Source: Glandiceps talaboti (Eukaryota > Hemichordata > Enteropneusta > Spengelidae). Taken from it: DNA of 64,000 nt. The position numbers and the translations under genes were made by a program. The DNA lies in contig NC_135565.1 of the NCBI RefSeq assembly GCF_964340395.1, positions 9,600,742 to 9,664,741 of the forward strand, given 5' to 3'. Below the pieces are notes generated by a model. That model searched no databases, was not told where the DNA came from, and saw only the letters and a list, made by a program, of their open reading frames with translations. The stretch's first letter is position 1. The number at the start of each line of letters is the position of its first letter. Of this stretch, positions 34,237 through 46,159 are shown one piece after another.

Positions 34237-34797
34237 AGGGAGCTGTCATTATTTATGACCGGGGGGTCACTCAAAAGCTGGGGGTTATATCAAATTGTAT
34301 GTAGTATTATTACTACCTTGACATGTTAAAATAGCACCAGAAAGCATTCTTTTAGTCCTTCAATTTCAAAAATATCCAGGAACGAGAGGGGGAAACTCCC
34401 TACCGTACTACCCCCGCCTGGCTCCCTCAAACTTTTATTCAACTTATATTGCCTAATTTCCAATTTTACTAGCTACTTTGGGAATAAGCTGCATTCATTG
34501 TTACCTCTCCTTTTTGAAATAAGCTTCATCCATCATGTTATGAGGAATTTCAATTTCAAAATAAGAAGTTTTGTTTTGTTTGTTTGTTTGTTTGTTTGTT
34601 TGTTTATTTATTTATTTGTTTGTGTATGTATGTATGTATGTGTGTGTGTGTCTAAACGGAACACAATCTCAAGGAGGGAGGGGGTTGGGAAAAATGTCAA
34701 GCTAGGTAGGTTATGGAATTTTTTGGATTTTCAAAGCAATTACTCCTATACCACCCCCCCCCAACCCCCTCAAGGTCATAAATAATGACGGCTCCCT
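34237..34797. mobile_element. TIR element, ends AGGGAGCTGTCATTATTTATGACC
   Basis: AGGGAGCTGTCATTATTTAT at 34237 matches the complement of ATAAATAATGACGGCTCCCT ending at 34797, 24-25 bp with one mismatch, flanked by TAA on both sides. The interior has G-rich ends, a (GTTT)n/(ATTT)n tract (34569-34650) and (TGTA)n. 561 bp, non-autonomous. A related 5' end begins at 34951. Confidence 0.7.
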
Positions 34798-34819
34798 AAA
34801 CTATGGATGTTGAGTAATC

Positions 34820-34953
34820 GTGTGTGGCTTCATCAAAACTTCAGTTGCTCTGTGTATATGTCTTAGTACATGACTGTGTGTGTGCTGCTATTGTGTCTGT
34901 CGGTGGGGGTGACTGGTCAGAATCGATAAGGATCTCATATCCAATTACTTCTA
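34820..34953 (+). repeat. Interspersed repeat S, copy 3
   Basis: Shares GGTGACTGGTCAGAATCGAT and AAGGATCTCATATCCAAT with copies 1 and 2, then runs straight into the TAAGGGAGCGATC terminus at 34951. Confidence 0.6.
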
Positions 34954-35060
34954 AGGGAGCGATCAGTTTTTACGGCCGGGGGGGGGGGGCTCACTTCAAT
35001 TTGGGACTCAAAGGGGGGGGGGTCATCAATGAAGTGAATAAAGGAGGGGATGGGGTCACC
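34951..35060 (+). mobile_element. Second element with TAAGGGAGC terminus (5' end)
   Basis: TAAGGGAGCGATCAGTTTTT followed by ACGGCC and a long G-run resembles the 34237 terminus. The far end is uncertain; a weakly similar inverted terminus (CCGGCCCACCCCTGATCATA) lies near 37151-37170. Confidence 0.4.
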
Positions 35061-37385
35061 TTGTTTTCGACAACTAAACAAAATAATGAGCTATGCTCCT
35101 ATACTTAAATGTCCATACATTTATTAAACAAAAATGTATGTGCATAAAATAAACCATAAACAAAATAGCTATAAATATACATTCAAATATAACGTAAACT
35201 CTTAATTGTCTCTTGATACATCCAATACATATGATATGCAGTCACAAACTGCACTATGGCCACCTTTAAGCAACAGTTATTTGTTAGAAATGACTTCTCA
35301 ATATTGTACAACATGAGTTGCATTGTGTCATCTTGTGGTATAAAAACTTGCATTTTTAGCTGTACATATATATATAAGAAATGAAATACTTTAAAATTTA
35401 CTGGCTCTAAAAAAATTATGTTCTTCCATTGACCTGAACATGTTGAATTGCACACAAACATAACTAATTTAGGACACTTTGAAATAATATGTGGCAACCA
35501 CTGTGACTGAAAGAGTCTGACCTAGCCTGTGTCTAGACATTGGATATTCTATGTCCGTGTGTATATATTAAGTCTCGTTCCTATAAATTTTTGTACATAT
35601 AAGGTACGATTACTATGATCATCTCCGTTAGAAGTCCCAAAATGATTTATGGTTGAGATGAATAGTTAAATGTAGGATAAAAACTAAATTCTTTTAGTGT
35701 GGGGTGGGTGAGGGAGGAGGTCTATAATGAAATATGTTTTGTATCCCATACAAACATTTCTAAAAAATGTCAAATGGAAAAGTGGAAACATATTTGTTAT
35801 GTATGGCACTAAAATACATTTATAGTGCGAATATGAATACTGTTTTTTCCTGACTACATACTGGCTTTGTATTCATAGCACTACATAATACTACATACTG
35901 ATCTGAAATTGATTGTGCCGTGTGCAACAATTTTAAATTTTGACCAATTTAGTTAGAAAGGAGTGGGGGAAAGGGGTTCTGAGGCCTTACTAAAAGAATT
36001 TTTTTAAACAATTGATCTCGCCCTATTTATCATACATGTACAAAGTATTGAACTGTCACTTGACATAGCTATAGTATGAATTACATGTCTTCGTATCAAA
36101 AATAACATTACTGTGTTTTGTTTCACTTATTTTCTGATACCCGTGACCATCACCAAGTTTAGTACATTTTACATGTGAAACCCCCTTTTGTCTTGAGATT
36201 GTTTTACGCCATAAACTACCAAGAATGAAATATATTCCAAGGTAAACACAATATTACTCAGATTCTCGGAGAATATATTATGTGAATGACTGATAAACAA
36301 AGTTATAAACACAGACTTGTTTGAAGATGATCTAGTAAAGGGCTACTATACTTAATTACTGTAACTAGGACTTCTACAGTACAGACAGTGCAAAGTTGTG
36401 AGGAAAATTAGATTTTACATCTCCCCTGGAATATGTTAAATCAAGTATCCCCATTGATTGAGAGACTGTATACTGCGAGTAAAATTTTGTTAGCAAATCA
36501 TAAAATTACATTTCCTTGGTATATTGTATTTGTTTTCAAGGCTATCATGTTGTCAGCAATATACTGGATACCATAGCCAGTAGTAAGTGAATTGAATTAG
36601 TAATCCAGTTGTGAAACAGCTGTACTACAGAAAACATTTTTACGACATTGTTTAATTTCTATTTTGAAAGCAATGACAGTTACCACATTCCATAATTCAA
36701 AACCTTTTCAAAACATTTTGGTTAAAATTAACAGTTTGGCCAATGAAGGGAGGGGAGTTCACTCAATCTAAGAGATATCGTAGAACTTTTGTTCACTAAA
36801 CCATGAATATTTTGTATGTCAGTGGAGAGACAATCATACTCAATCATTCTCATAGGGTTCATGTCTAAAGAGCTTTATGCATGTTAAGAAATGGATTTTC
36901 GATAACAATTTACCAGATACACTTAAAATTACTTAAAATGTAACGTGTAAAATTAACTATACAGTATTATGCATTGAGAATAGAGTGTCTATTGCAAGAA
37001 AAAAAGAATGTTTCTTGTTAACAGTTGGGGGGGGGGGGACTCAGCATGTTTTTTTTATTTGTCAGAGGGGGGATGGGTTGGATTGTTTTGTGGATGAGTT
37101 GCAGGAGGGGGAGGGGTCATTAGTTTTAAGTACAACACGAACAAAAAGACACCGGCCCACCCCTGATCATAAAAAACGTATGTGTACCCATTGAATTGTA
37201 TTATGTCTTTCGCTTTTGAAAGTATAACATTTGGAATTAACTCAGATGTATATGGTCACACATATTATTCAGAATATATAAAGAAACCCCCTTTAATAAT
37301 TTTGAAACAAACTGTGAATGAAGTCCAGCAGCCATTTTACTGACATGCGAAGCCTGCATGAGGATACATTGCCCATCACAAAAAT
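35061..37385. other. 2.3 kb without recognisable gene
   Basis: AT-rich sequence with no exon or domain I can support. G-runs near 37026-37036. It may be the interior of an element starting at 34951. Confidence 0.45.
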
Positions 37386-38810
37386 AAATTTAAGCTGCAA
37401 GCAGCATTTGCGGGGCCCAAGCAGTTTAAGTTTGCCGAGCAGGCAATGATGTACTGCAAGGAGGTTGGAGTAGTCTTCATTCTACACACCAAATTGTAAG
37501 GTTATCGATACACTTGTTTCATAGAAGAACATTTTAAAAATGATTTGGAGGAAAATTCAATGTGGCTGCCACTGGATTTCCTTAAATCAATGATTTCCGT
37601 GAAACTACACATTGAAATTTTTTCTCATTTACCAACCTTAAAGTAGTCAAGTACTTGATTATATTTGCCAAAATGCAAGTCAATCAATGCAGTGCTTTTG
37701 TCGAAGTTGTCAATTTTAAATTTTCGTAGAATCCAATATGGCCACCATAGCAGTCAACCGATTGCAACGCTTTTCGCAAACTTGAAAGACATCACTTAGA
37801 TGATGTTATACACAAAAGATCACACCAAGTGGACTGCTTGTTCTGGAGAAGAAGATTTTTAAACGAAAATACCCATTCTTTTGAAAATCCGTTATGATGG
37901 CCAAGGTCACGTGACTGCATGCAATTTTATTACAAACTTTAAAGTAGTCAAGTACTTGATTATATTTGCCAAAATTCAAGTCAATCATTGCAGTGCTTTT
38001 GGAAAATTTAAAGTTGTCATTTTTAAATGTTCATAAAATCCAATATGGCCACCATAGCGGTCAACTGATTGCAATGCTTTTCGCAAACATGAAAGACATA
38101 ACTTAGATGATGTTATACACAAAGGATCACACCAAGTGGACTATTTCATTCTTGAGAAGGTGTTTAAAGGAAAATTGCCATTTTTTTGAAAATCCAATAT
38201 GGCAGCCAAGGTCACGTGACCGCACATGATTTTATTACAAACCTTAAAGTAGTCAAGTAGTTGATTCCCTCTTATCAAAAGTCAATCAGTGCAGTGCTTT
38301 TGGAGAAGTTGTCATATTTAAATTTTCATAAAATCCAATATGGCCACCATAATGGTCTATCAATTGCAATGCTTTTCGCAAACTTGAAAGATATCACTTA
38401 GATGCTGCTATATCCAAAAGATCATTCACACCAAGTGGACTGCTCATTCTTCTGGAGAAGATTTTTTAAAGGAAAAATGCCATGCTTTTGAAAATCCAAT
38501 CTGGTGGGCAAAGTCACCTGACCGCACGCGATTTTATTACAAACTTTAAAGGGCAGGGGATATGCATACTACATATCAAATTTCGAGCCAAATGGACCCC
38601 TAGGTTTTGAGAAGAAATCATTTTAAGATGATCACGAAATCCAATATGGCGGCCAGGCCACGTGAACAGCCTGAAATTGTTTGATCATGTGAATGAGTAC
38701 TCTGGGTTCCCGATAAGCCTACCAATTCTAAAAGGTTCATGGGCAACATAAATGTGAAATTACAAAAATATGGGTAGGTTGGACCAGTTGAGCAGTTTTT
38801 TTTTATTTTT
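37386..38810. mobile_element. Tandem-core element, family IV (about 300-bp unit)
   Basis: A unit of about 300 bp recurs three to four times: CACACCAAGTGGACTGC falls at 37821, 38128 and 38427. Each unit includes AAAATCCAATATGGCCACCAT, AATCCAATATGGCGGCCA, GGTCACGTGACCGCA and 'aaagtagtcaagtacttgatt'. The start (GCTGCAAGCAGCATTTGCGG, then GGCCC) resembles termini common in aquatic-animal repeats. No coding capacity. Confidence 0.75.
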
Positions 38811-39150
38811 CTGGCCTTATGCTTAAAACAAAATGGCAGCTACTATAACAGTTTCTAGTGCCCCACTCCTGAAGCCCCACTGGGTCTAGTCCCCCCCCCC
38901 CCCATACACCAGTTTCTAGTGCCCATCCCATGACCTCCATGACCATGTATGTATGTATGTATCCTATTGATGGGGGAGGAAGGGTGGGGGGCACTAGGAA
39001 CTAACTCTATTTAGTGTCATAAAATTATTGAACAAATTAGAAAATCAATGTCATATCTATATCTTTGAGTATCTGCATGTGTATCTGTGTTGTCATGTCA
39101 GGTGTGACACTAAAACCCTAAAAACTAGCTAGTTCCTAATGCCCCAACAT
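38811..39150. repeat. Repeat Z with AGTT(T/C)CTAGTGCCCC motifs
   Basis: CAGTTTCTAGTGCCCC at about 38848 and 38909 and its complement GGGGGCACTAGGAACT at about 38987 bracket C- and G-runs; a diverged copy (TAGTTCCTAATGCCCC) lies near 39130. The same motifs recur at 42895-43075. Confidence 0.55.
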
Positions 39151-39719
39151 CATTAATATGAAAAGTACAAACACACATGTACATGCTAACATGAATAGAT
39201 ATGAAAGTAATGCAATAAATGTGTTCAATAATTTTGTTACATTAAAAATAGTAGGACCAATGGTGTTGTAAGACAAATGTATACTCTTTTTGTTAACCCC
39301 CCCCCCCCCAAAAAAAAAAAAAAAAAAAAAAATTCCAATTAAAAATGTTTATATACATAGATGTTGGTATGGGCAGTATCTTCCTTGCTGAGTTCATCAT
39401 GTCAATTTTATTTGCAGTTTTTTACACAATCTATTTTGTTATATTGTCATTAGGCAAAACGATGTTTGTTTGGCCTCAGAAAATAAGGTAAATAGGTCGG
39501 TAATGTATTCTATTTTACTTAAGCTTTTTATTTTTTTTTGGAAAAATATTACTTCAACCAAAAAACAATCAGTGTTGGTCAGAATACCCATTCTGTGATA
39601 GTTTGATGAAATATGTACATATATCACTTGAGAAAGAGAACATACATGCCTGAAGGTCAAGAAGATAAGAAATTTATTATCTTTATTATCTTCGGGCTAT
39701 CAGAAACACAATTTTTAGC
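39151..39719. other. No recognised feature
   Basis: AT-rich noncoding; a C12/A25 homopolymer junction at about 39297-39334. Confidence 0.6.
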
Positions 39720-40396
39720 ACAACTGAACCTATAAGGTCTGTGTCTGTGTGTATGTATGTGTGTGGGCGACTTAAGCTAAAAATAGCAACAGACCGATTG
39801 CCTTGGTCTTTTGTGGGCACATTACTTGTGGTGTCTACTTGGGAAATTGTTCAAAGCAAAATGATGGCATTACAGGTCTGTGATTTGGGGAAAAAAATGT
39901 CATTTTTGGTCAAAAATAAACTCAAAAACTACTGAGCTGATTGGTCTGGAATTTGGTGGGAACATTGTTATAAGTGTGCAGATTGAGAATTGATGAATCA
40001 GTGATAGGCAAATTAGTGTCTTTATAGTCAAACCCTATAATTTCAAAACTACTATGCAGATTGGGCTGAAATTTAAGGAAGATGCATTTTGGAGTGTATA
40101 AATGAAGAAATATTAATCATATATCGGTGCCATCAGTAATATGCAAATCAGGTGTAAATATGTGAATTTTGGTCAAAAACCATTTCTCAAACAGTGCTTA
40201 CTACACAAAGCATTTACCGTAGGAGAACCTTTATTTATAATTAAAACGTATGTGATATTTATTTATTTATTTATGTATTTTGAAATTTCTTTCTGTGTCC
40301 TATAAGCCAGAGGGCTGAATGTGGCTCTTTTGTTTGTAAATTTCATCTAAGCATTGTATGATTTAATAAGTCCACATAGCATAGGACACCATGATA

Positions 40397-40461
<65 letters not shown>

Positions 40462-40488
40462 CAACAACAACAACAACAAAAACAACAA

Positions 40489-40519
<31 letters not shown>

Positions 40520-40870
40520 GACTTGGACGATGAGACTGAAATTTGGTAAGAAAGTGTTATTCTGCACACTTTGTTCAAAACATTTTGACACAATTGGCCC
40601 TAGCAACCATGACCATGCTCTTAACAAATACCAAATACCAGTATATTTTGCTATAATAACAACATCATCTGATTGGCAAGTGAGTAAACATTCAAAAATT
40701 ATATGCAAATATCCCTAGCAACCATGGCCACATCCACAGCAACTGCCATATGATGATGTTATATCACAAAGATAACATCAAGGATTCACAGACATGTGAA
40801 CGAACATTCAAAAAATGTATGCAAATGTGTCTAGCAGCATTACAATTACAATTATTTACAATGCCCATAG
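39720..40870 (-). mobile_element. Tandem-core element, family III, inverted copy
   Basis: The left end has the microsatellite (GTCTGTGTCTGTGTGTATG), followed by the complement of the 'cagtagttttggag' blocks and then of the GAGCGTGGTCATGGTTGCTAG units (CTAGCAACCATGACCATGCTC near 40600). An (AAT)n(AAC)n tract at 40396-40520 interrupts it. Confidence 0.6.
40396..40520. repeat. (AAT)n(AAC)n microsatellite
   Basis: About 20 AAT units followed by about 20 AAC units. Long poly-Ile/Leu and poly-Val frames on the minus strand are artefacts. Confidence 0.97.
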
Positions 40871-40884
40871 CAACATTCAAACAC

Positions 40885-42295
40885 CAGATTTAAACTGAAT
40901 GCCTCCCGTAAGGGAATCACTAATTATGCAAATAACTCATTAAAATAAAAAACTATGGTTACAGGCTTTGTTTTTGGACAAGCGTGCTTTCTTAAGTTAA
41001 TGTATGTGCCAAATTATGCGGAATTCGAAGAGTGCATGATACTGCTTAATTACTGAATATCGTTCATTATTCAAAATACTCATTAAAAGGTAAAAGTTGT
41101 AGCAACAAACTTCATAGGACAGGTGAGTATTATTATGGTTGATATGTATCATATTATAGGAAATTTGAAGCTTGCATTTTTAAGATACAACGTAGTTACC
41201 TAAAATCATTAATTATGCAAATATTTCATAAAAAACTGTACGCTATAGCACCAAATTTTATAGGACGTAGCTGCTTTGTTGTGGTTAACATTATGTACTA
41301 ATTTGTATTGAAATTGAAGTATTCAATCTTAAGATATAGCCTAATTACTGAAAATCATTAATTATGCAAATTATCCATTAACACTGTAAGGTACATCAAC
41401 TGACTTTATAGGACATACACAATTTGTTATGGTTAATGTATGTACTGAATTGTATTGAAATTGAAGTATGCAGTCTTAAGATAAAGCCTAATTACCAAGA
41501 ATAATTAATTATGCAAATTATTCATTAACACTGAAAGGTACATCAACCAGCTTTACAGGACATGTGCGATTGTTATTGTTAACATGTGTATTGAATTATA
41601 TTGAAATTGAAGTATGCAGTCGTAAGATATAGCCTAATTACCAAGAATCATTAATTATGCAAATTATTCATTAACACTGAAAGGTACACCAACAAGCTTT
41701 ACAGGACATATGTGATTGTTATGGTTAACGTGTGTACTGAATTATATTGGAATTGAAGTATGTATTCTTAAGATATAGCCTAATTACTGAAAATCATTAT
41801 TTATGCAAATTATTCATTAAAACTGTACGGTGCATCAACAAACTTGATAGGACATATATGTTCTCTTATGGTTAACGTATGTACTAAATTATGATGAATT
41901 TGAAGTATGTATTCTTAAGATATAGCCTAATTACCAAAAATAATTAATTATGCAAATTATCCATTAACGCTGTAAGATACATCAACGAATTTTATAGGAC
42001 AAATGTATGTTGTTATGTTGAACGAATTTACTAAATTATATTGAAATTGAAGTATGCTGTCCTAAGATATTGCGTAATTAGTTGATTTCATTAATATGCA
42101 AATTTCTCTAATTAAACATTAACAGATCTGTCTCAAAACCTAATCTGGTCTAGCTATTACCAAAAAGATTATAAATCCCAAATTTCATTACAATTGAGCG
42201 AGCCGATTTTTAGAAAATGATGACACAGACCGACAGACACACAGACAGGCTCAATGCGTTCATCAGACAACGCATTGAGCGTGAAACTCGGAGTT
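40885..42295 (+). mobile_element. Helentron-like element, family II (147-bp unit), copy 1
   Basis: It starts with CCTCCCGTAAGGG at 40902 and contains seven or so direct copies of a 146-149-bp unit marked by TTATGCAAAT (41213, 41362, 41509, 41655, 41801, 41948, about 42094). Then come GACA/CAGA microsatellite remnants and a terminal stem-loop CTCAATGCGTT / AACGCATTGAG (about 42249-42280). Noncoding. The design matches DINE-1/pearl-type Helentron-associated elements; the terminal hairpin differs from copy 2. Confidence 0.75.
42249..42280 (+). other. Terminal stem-loop of family II copy 1
   Basis: CTCAATGCGTT, an 8-nt loop, AACGCATTGAG; an 11-bp perfect stem directly after the GACA-rich tract. 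Confidence 0.8.
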
Positions 42296-42392
42296 GCAAC
42301 TAAGCACCTCAAGTTCCAACCAACTTACTTTGATTATTCCCGCCCTGCTTACCCAAGCATCGAGCACTCTATTCTACGAGTTTGATACTATT

Positions 42393-42395
<3 letters not shown>

Positions 42396-42430
<35 letters not shown>
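42396..42430. repeat. (AT)n microsatellite
   Basis: Pure AT dinucleotides between family II copy 1 and the family III fragment. Confidence 0.95.
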
Positions 42431-42433
<3 letters not shown>

Positions 42434-42454
42434 GCATGTCTATCGACTTGGCTA

Positions 42455-42870
42455 TTAATCCATGTTATTATCTTTGAAATATACACACCATTTGGCTGTT
42501 ACTATGAGCATGGTCCAGTTGCTAGGCACATTAGCATACATATTTCGAATCTTTATTGAATTGTTGAAATGTTTCCGTCATTATCTTTGTAATATACATC
42601 ATTATTTCACTGTCGCTAAGGATGTGGTCATGGCTGCTAGGGCTAGATGTGTCAAAATGTTTTTGAACAATAACTGCAGAATAACACCTCCAGAAGCATC
42701 CCCATCAAAATTCAACATCCATTTTTTGAGTTATAAGGATTTGACCTAAATTGATTTTTACACCTAATTTGCACATCACTAATTGAATCGATCATCATGT
42801 TTTGAATACATCTTCATCTGCACATCCCCAGACACATCCCCATTAAATGACAGTCCAGTCATATTTTTAG
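42455..42870 (+). mobile_element. Family III fragment
   Basis: TTATCTTTGAAATATACACAC, CATTTGGCTGTTACTATGAG and a second unit with TTATCTTTGTAATATACATC match the 29.2-kb element. It ends in the repeat Z block. Confidence 0.6.
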
Positions 42871-43090
42871 AATTAAAGAAATCTAGGGCGGGGGGAGGGG
42901 CACTAGGAACTGTTGGACACACTAGACACTTGGAAATAGTTTCTAGTGCTTGGGAAGGCAATACATCTTAGGACTGATTGCCAGGGGTCACTAGACCATA
43001 ATGCGTGGTGCCCAAAAGCACCTAGTGTGTGTGTGTGTGTGTGGTGGTGGGGGGGGGGGGCTCTAGGAACTACCACGTGCAATATCTAAC
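42871..43090. repeat. Repeat Z, second occurrence
   Basis: GGGGCACTAGGAACT, TAGTTTCTAGTGCTTGGG, a (GT)n tract and a long G-run followed by CTCTAGGAACTACC. Confidence 0.5.
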
Positions 43091-44400
43091 TACATTAAAC
43101 TTTACACAGAGATGTCATGTCATACAGGAAATATACCAGTCACGGGTATGCAAAGGTGGAACAAATGGTGGCCATGGTTGTAGTTAAAATTCAGAATTTA
43201 CTGCATAACTGAAGAACTCATAATAAAGATTTATTAAAGTTTCTACTCAATATGATCGAGTAAACAATTTCTTTTTTAACATTGACAACTGACCTTGATA
43301 TTCACTATCAGGAGCATTTGTCAAAATCAAGGCATCACAGTCACTTTGTGGTTTTTAAAATGTTGTCAATTATTTTGAAAGTGTCCACAGGTATTATGGT
43401 AGAAGAATAGAAATATATAAACGCATTGCTTTTGGTGCTCATATAACTCTCTACCGAGTTGTCGCCACATTAGTAGGAAAAGAATAATGATTTACAACAT
43501 AACTTAAGAATTGTATTATATAGAGATTATTTCGGGGGTATCTACCGATATATGAAGTGTAAGCTGTATTTTAAATCATTTCTTTGACCTTCACCTTCAG
43601 GACTAAGTATTAAAATCAAGCAATTTCTTGCAAATAATAGGCATGTTGTGGTATTTATGTCCGGCCAGTATTTGATAGATTTTTGGGTACGTGCAGACCA
43701 AGAGAAATGCACACTTGCCTGTAATGAAAAGTTTCTTTGATTAATACCAATATTTCTGTAAATGTTCATGTCCAAACTCAGTCTTACAATAAACTATCTT
43801 TGTGTGGCACCAGTTATATTTTCCAAGATTCAACTTGTGTTCTCACAGCATATCATGAGATTGGGGAAATGACTACTGCTAAAAACGTAATTTGTTTCCC
43901 TTGTTAGGAAATTCATGGGATAAAATGCAAGTGTTTTTTTTACCAGGCTTCAAAATACCTTTATTACATTTATGATAGTTCCAACAACACATTAGTTGTC
44001 CATTTTAGTGTGACCAGTATTTATTGTTTGACTATATATCTGAATTTCTGTCCCTGTCCTTCCGTTTTGTTATCTAGGAAATTGCAGAAATTCATCGAGA
44101 CTGTCGTCACATCTAAAAATATCACCTTATAATCTGCTTAAGCATCAGATTTAACTACATCTCATCAAAACAGGCTTGATATATTTACTGCCAACAGCCA
44201 CTGATATCAGTATCAGTGGTATCATGAAAACAATGGCTTGGCTGTAAACTCGATTTGAAATGTTTTGACATCATTATATATGGCTTGTTGTTACAAAAAA
44301 ACAACAACAACAGCAGCAACAACCAAAAAAACCCCCCCAAAAAACCAAAAAACAATTAAATCGACCTATCTTAAAATGTGATGGGCTAGGTTGCCCGTTG
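43091..44400. other. No recognised gene
   Basis: Short motif-less frames only. Its right part (44140-44420) shares the 28.8-29.05-kb interspersed segment, with GGGCTAGGTTGCCCGTTGAA inverted. Confidence 0.5.
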
Positions 44401-44419
44401 AACAGCAATTTTATTTGTT

Positions 44420-44830
44420 CTGGCCTAATCCAAATTCAATATAATAACGTACCTGACATTATGAAATGGATGGTGTATGTGCGGAGTGCACATGATATAG
44501 GTCATTCCTGGAATGATATGATATTGTTACACTTTGTAGCAATGTATCACATTTAAGATGTTTACGTGTACACATGCACAGCGCATGCATACTAAAAGCA
44601 TCGAAAATAAATGGTCACAACCTTGAAGGTGACACAACTTTGAAATCATGGGTATTTGATCAATATTTTCATAAAAATAGAGGGTATGGAAGGCTACTAA
44701 TCCCGAACTATATACAGTGGCATTGTTTTGAATTTATGATGTTATTTGTAGGATGCATATGTATTTAACTAAAACAACATTTTCAAGCCCAGTGTACATT
44801 TCCATGGAAACAGGTCTCCTATTTTAGACA
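44420..44830 (+). repeat. Composite repeat X, module E
   Basis: Matches the reverse complement of 54790-55200 and 52830-53280 over several hundred bases: GGAGTGCACATGATATAGGTCATTCC, GATGTTTACGTGTACA, GCGCATGCATACTAAAAGCA and the 'ctatatacagtggcattg' end. Noncoding and unclassified. Confidence 0.7.
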
Positions 44831-45059
44831 ATTTATGTTACAACTTGGCATGGTATGTATGTATGTATGGATGGATGAATGTATGTATGTATGTATGCAT
44901 GTAAATATGTGTGTTTGTGCCAAAAACAATGAAATTTTTGTACTAAATTTAACTTTTTGCCATGTCAAATCTTGGAAAAATAATTAGCGTATTATGGTTA
45001 TTTTGGTTGACATGGCAATGGACGTTCACAAAATAACCCTCATTTTTGAATTCAGGGGT

Positions 45060-45370
45060 AGTTTGGTTAATATGCAAATAATCTTTATTATTAATAAATT
45101 ATTATTATATAATATCATTTAATTATTACAAGTTAAGGGGTTTAGTATTATATAATAATGAAAAACATTGGGACGACTTTAGAGGAATATCACTTACGTA
45201 GGAGGTGAAAAGGTTGAAGTTTTACACACCGCTAATTGTGCAACATTTCTCATTCAAGCTTCAAGTCTGAACAATTTTTAGCGTGGTACTTGCTCTGTAT
45301 ATCAATAAAAGTATAACAATATTATTTTATTTACTAATAAATTGTTATTACGGCCCAGTGAAACTCTCAT
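45060..45370 (+). repeat. Composite repeat X, modules A and B
   Basis: Inverted match to 55985-56280, including CTCATTCAAGCTTCAAGTCT, CTCTGTATATCAATAAAAGT and AGGAGGTGAAAAGGTTG. Confidence 0.75.
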
Positions 45371-46150
45371 TAGTCCCCGCGGACGAAGTCCGGAACGGGG
45401 ACTTATGGATTGGGTTCTGTCTGTCAGTGCGTCCGTGCGTCCGCCCGTCCGTCCGTCCGTCCGCAGCTGTTTCTTGGAGATGCCTGGACCGATTTTTTTC
45501 AACTTGGTACAGGGGCAACATACTATGGCATACATATGCACATCAATTTGGTTTATGATACGATTCAATATGGCCGCCTAGCAACCATTTTGTTTGCGAA
45601 TTTTCCCTGTCTAAAGCCATAACTCAGACATGCTTTAACAGACCTCATTCAAAGTTGGTATTAGGACAGTGTTCTATGACATACATGTGCATATTCATTG
45701 TTGTCATGATACGATCCAATATGGCCGCCTAGCAGCCATTTTGTTTGTGAATTTTCATGTAAAAAGCCATAACTCAGACATGCTTGAACAGATCTCATTC
45801 AAAGTTGGTATTAGGACAGTGTTCTATGACATACATGTGCATATCCATTTTCATTGTGATACGATCCAATATGGCTGCCTGGTAGCCATTTTGTTTGGGA
45901 ATTTTCATGTCCAAAGCCATAACTCAGACATGCTTGAACAGATCTCATTCAAAGTTGGTATTAGGACAGTGTTCTATGACATACATGTGCATATCCATTT
46001 TCGTCGTGATACAATCCAATATGGCTGCCTGGCAGCCATTTTGTTTGTGAATTTTCCATGTCCAAAGCCATAACTCAGACTCCATTTTCATCGTGATATG
46101 ATCCCCCATACCCAACCAATCCTTTATTGTTGGAGGCATATTCCATGTCC
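45371..46150 (-). mobile_element. Helentron-like element, family I (150-bp unit), main copy
   Basis: The left end is a stem-loop AGTCCCCG-CGGAC-gaa-GTCCG-gaa-CGGGGACT (45372-45402), then TTATGGATTGGGTTC, a (GTCC)n-type tract (45421-45470), and about four copies of a 150-bp unit carrying GATACGATCCAATATGGCCGCC, TAGCAGCCATTTTGTTTG, AAGCCATAACTCAGACATGC and GTTCTATGACATACATGTGC. The unit length is divisible by three, so one frame is open across three copies; this is not a gene. It is inserted in composite repeat X. The hairpin end marks the element's 3' terminus, so I give it minus orientation. Confidence 0.8.
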
Positions 46151-46159
46151 AACAAGCAG

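Noticed and set aside
40343-40708. 121-codon minus-strand frame with poly-Val and poly-Ile
   Set aside because: Crosses the (AAT)n(AAC)n microsatellite.
45669-46073. 134-codon frame with a 50-residue repeat
   Set aside because: It is the 150-bp tandem unit of family I read in a frame that happens to lack stops; the other copy (14.9-15.25 kb) is not open.
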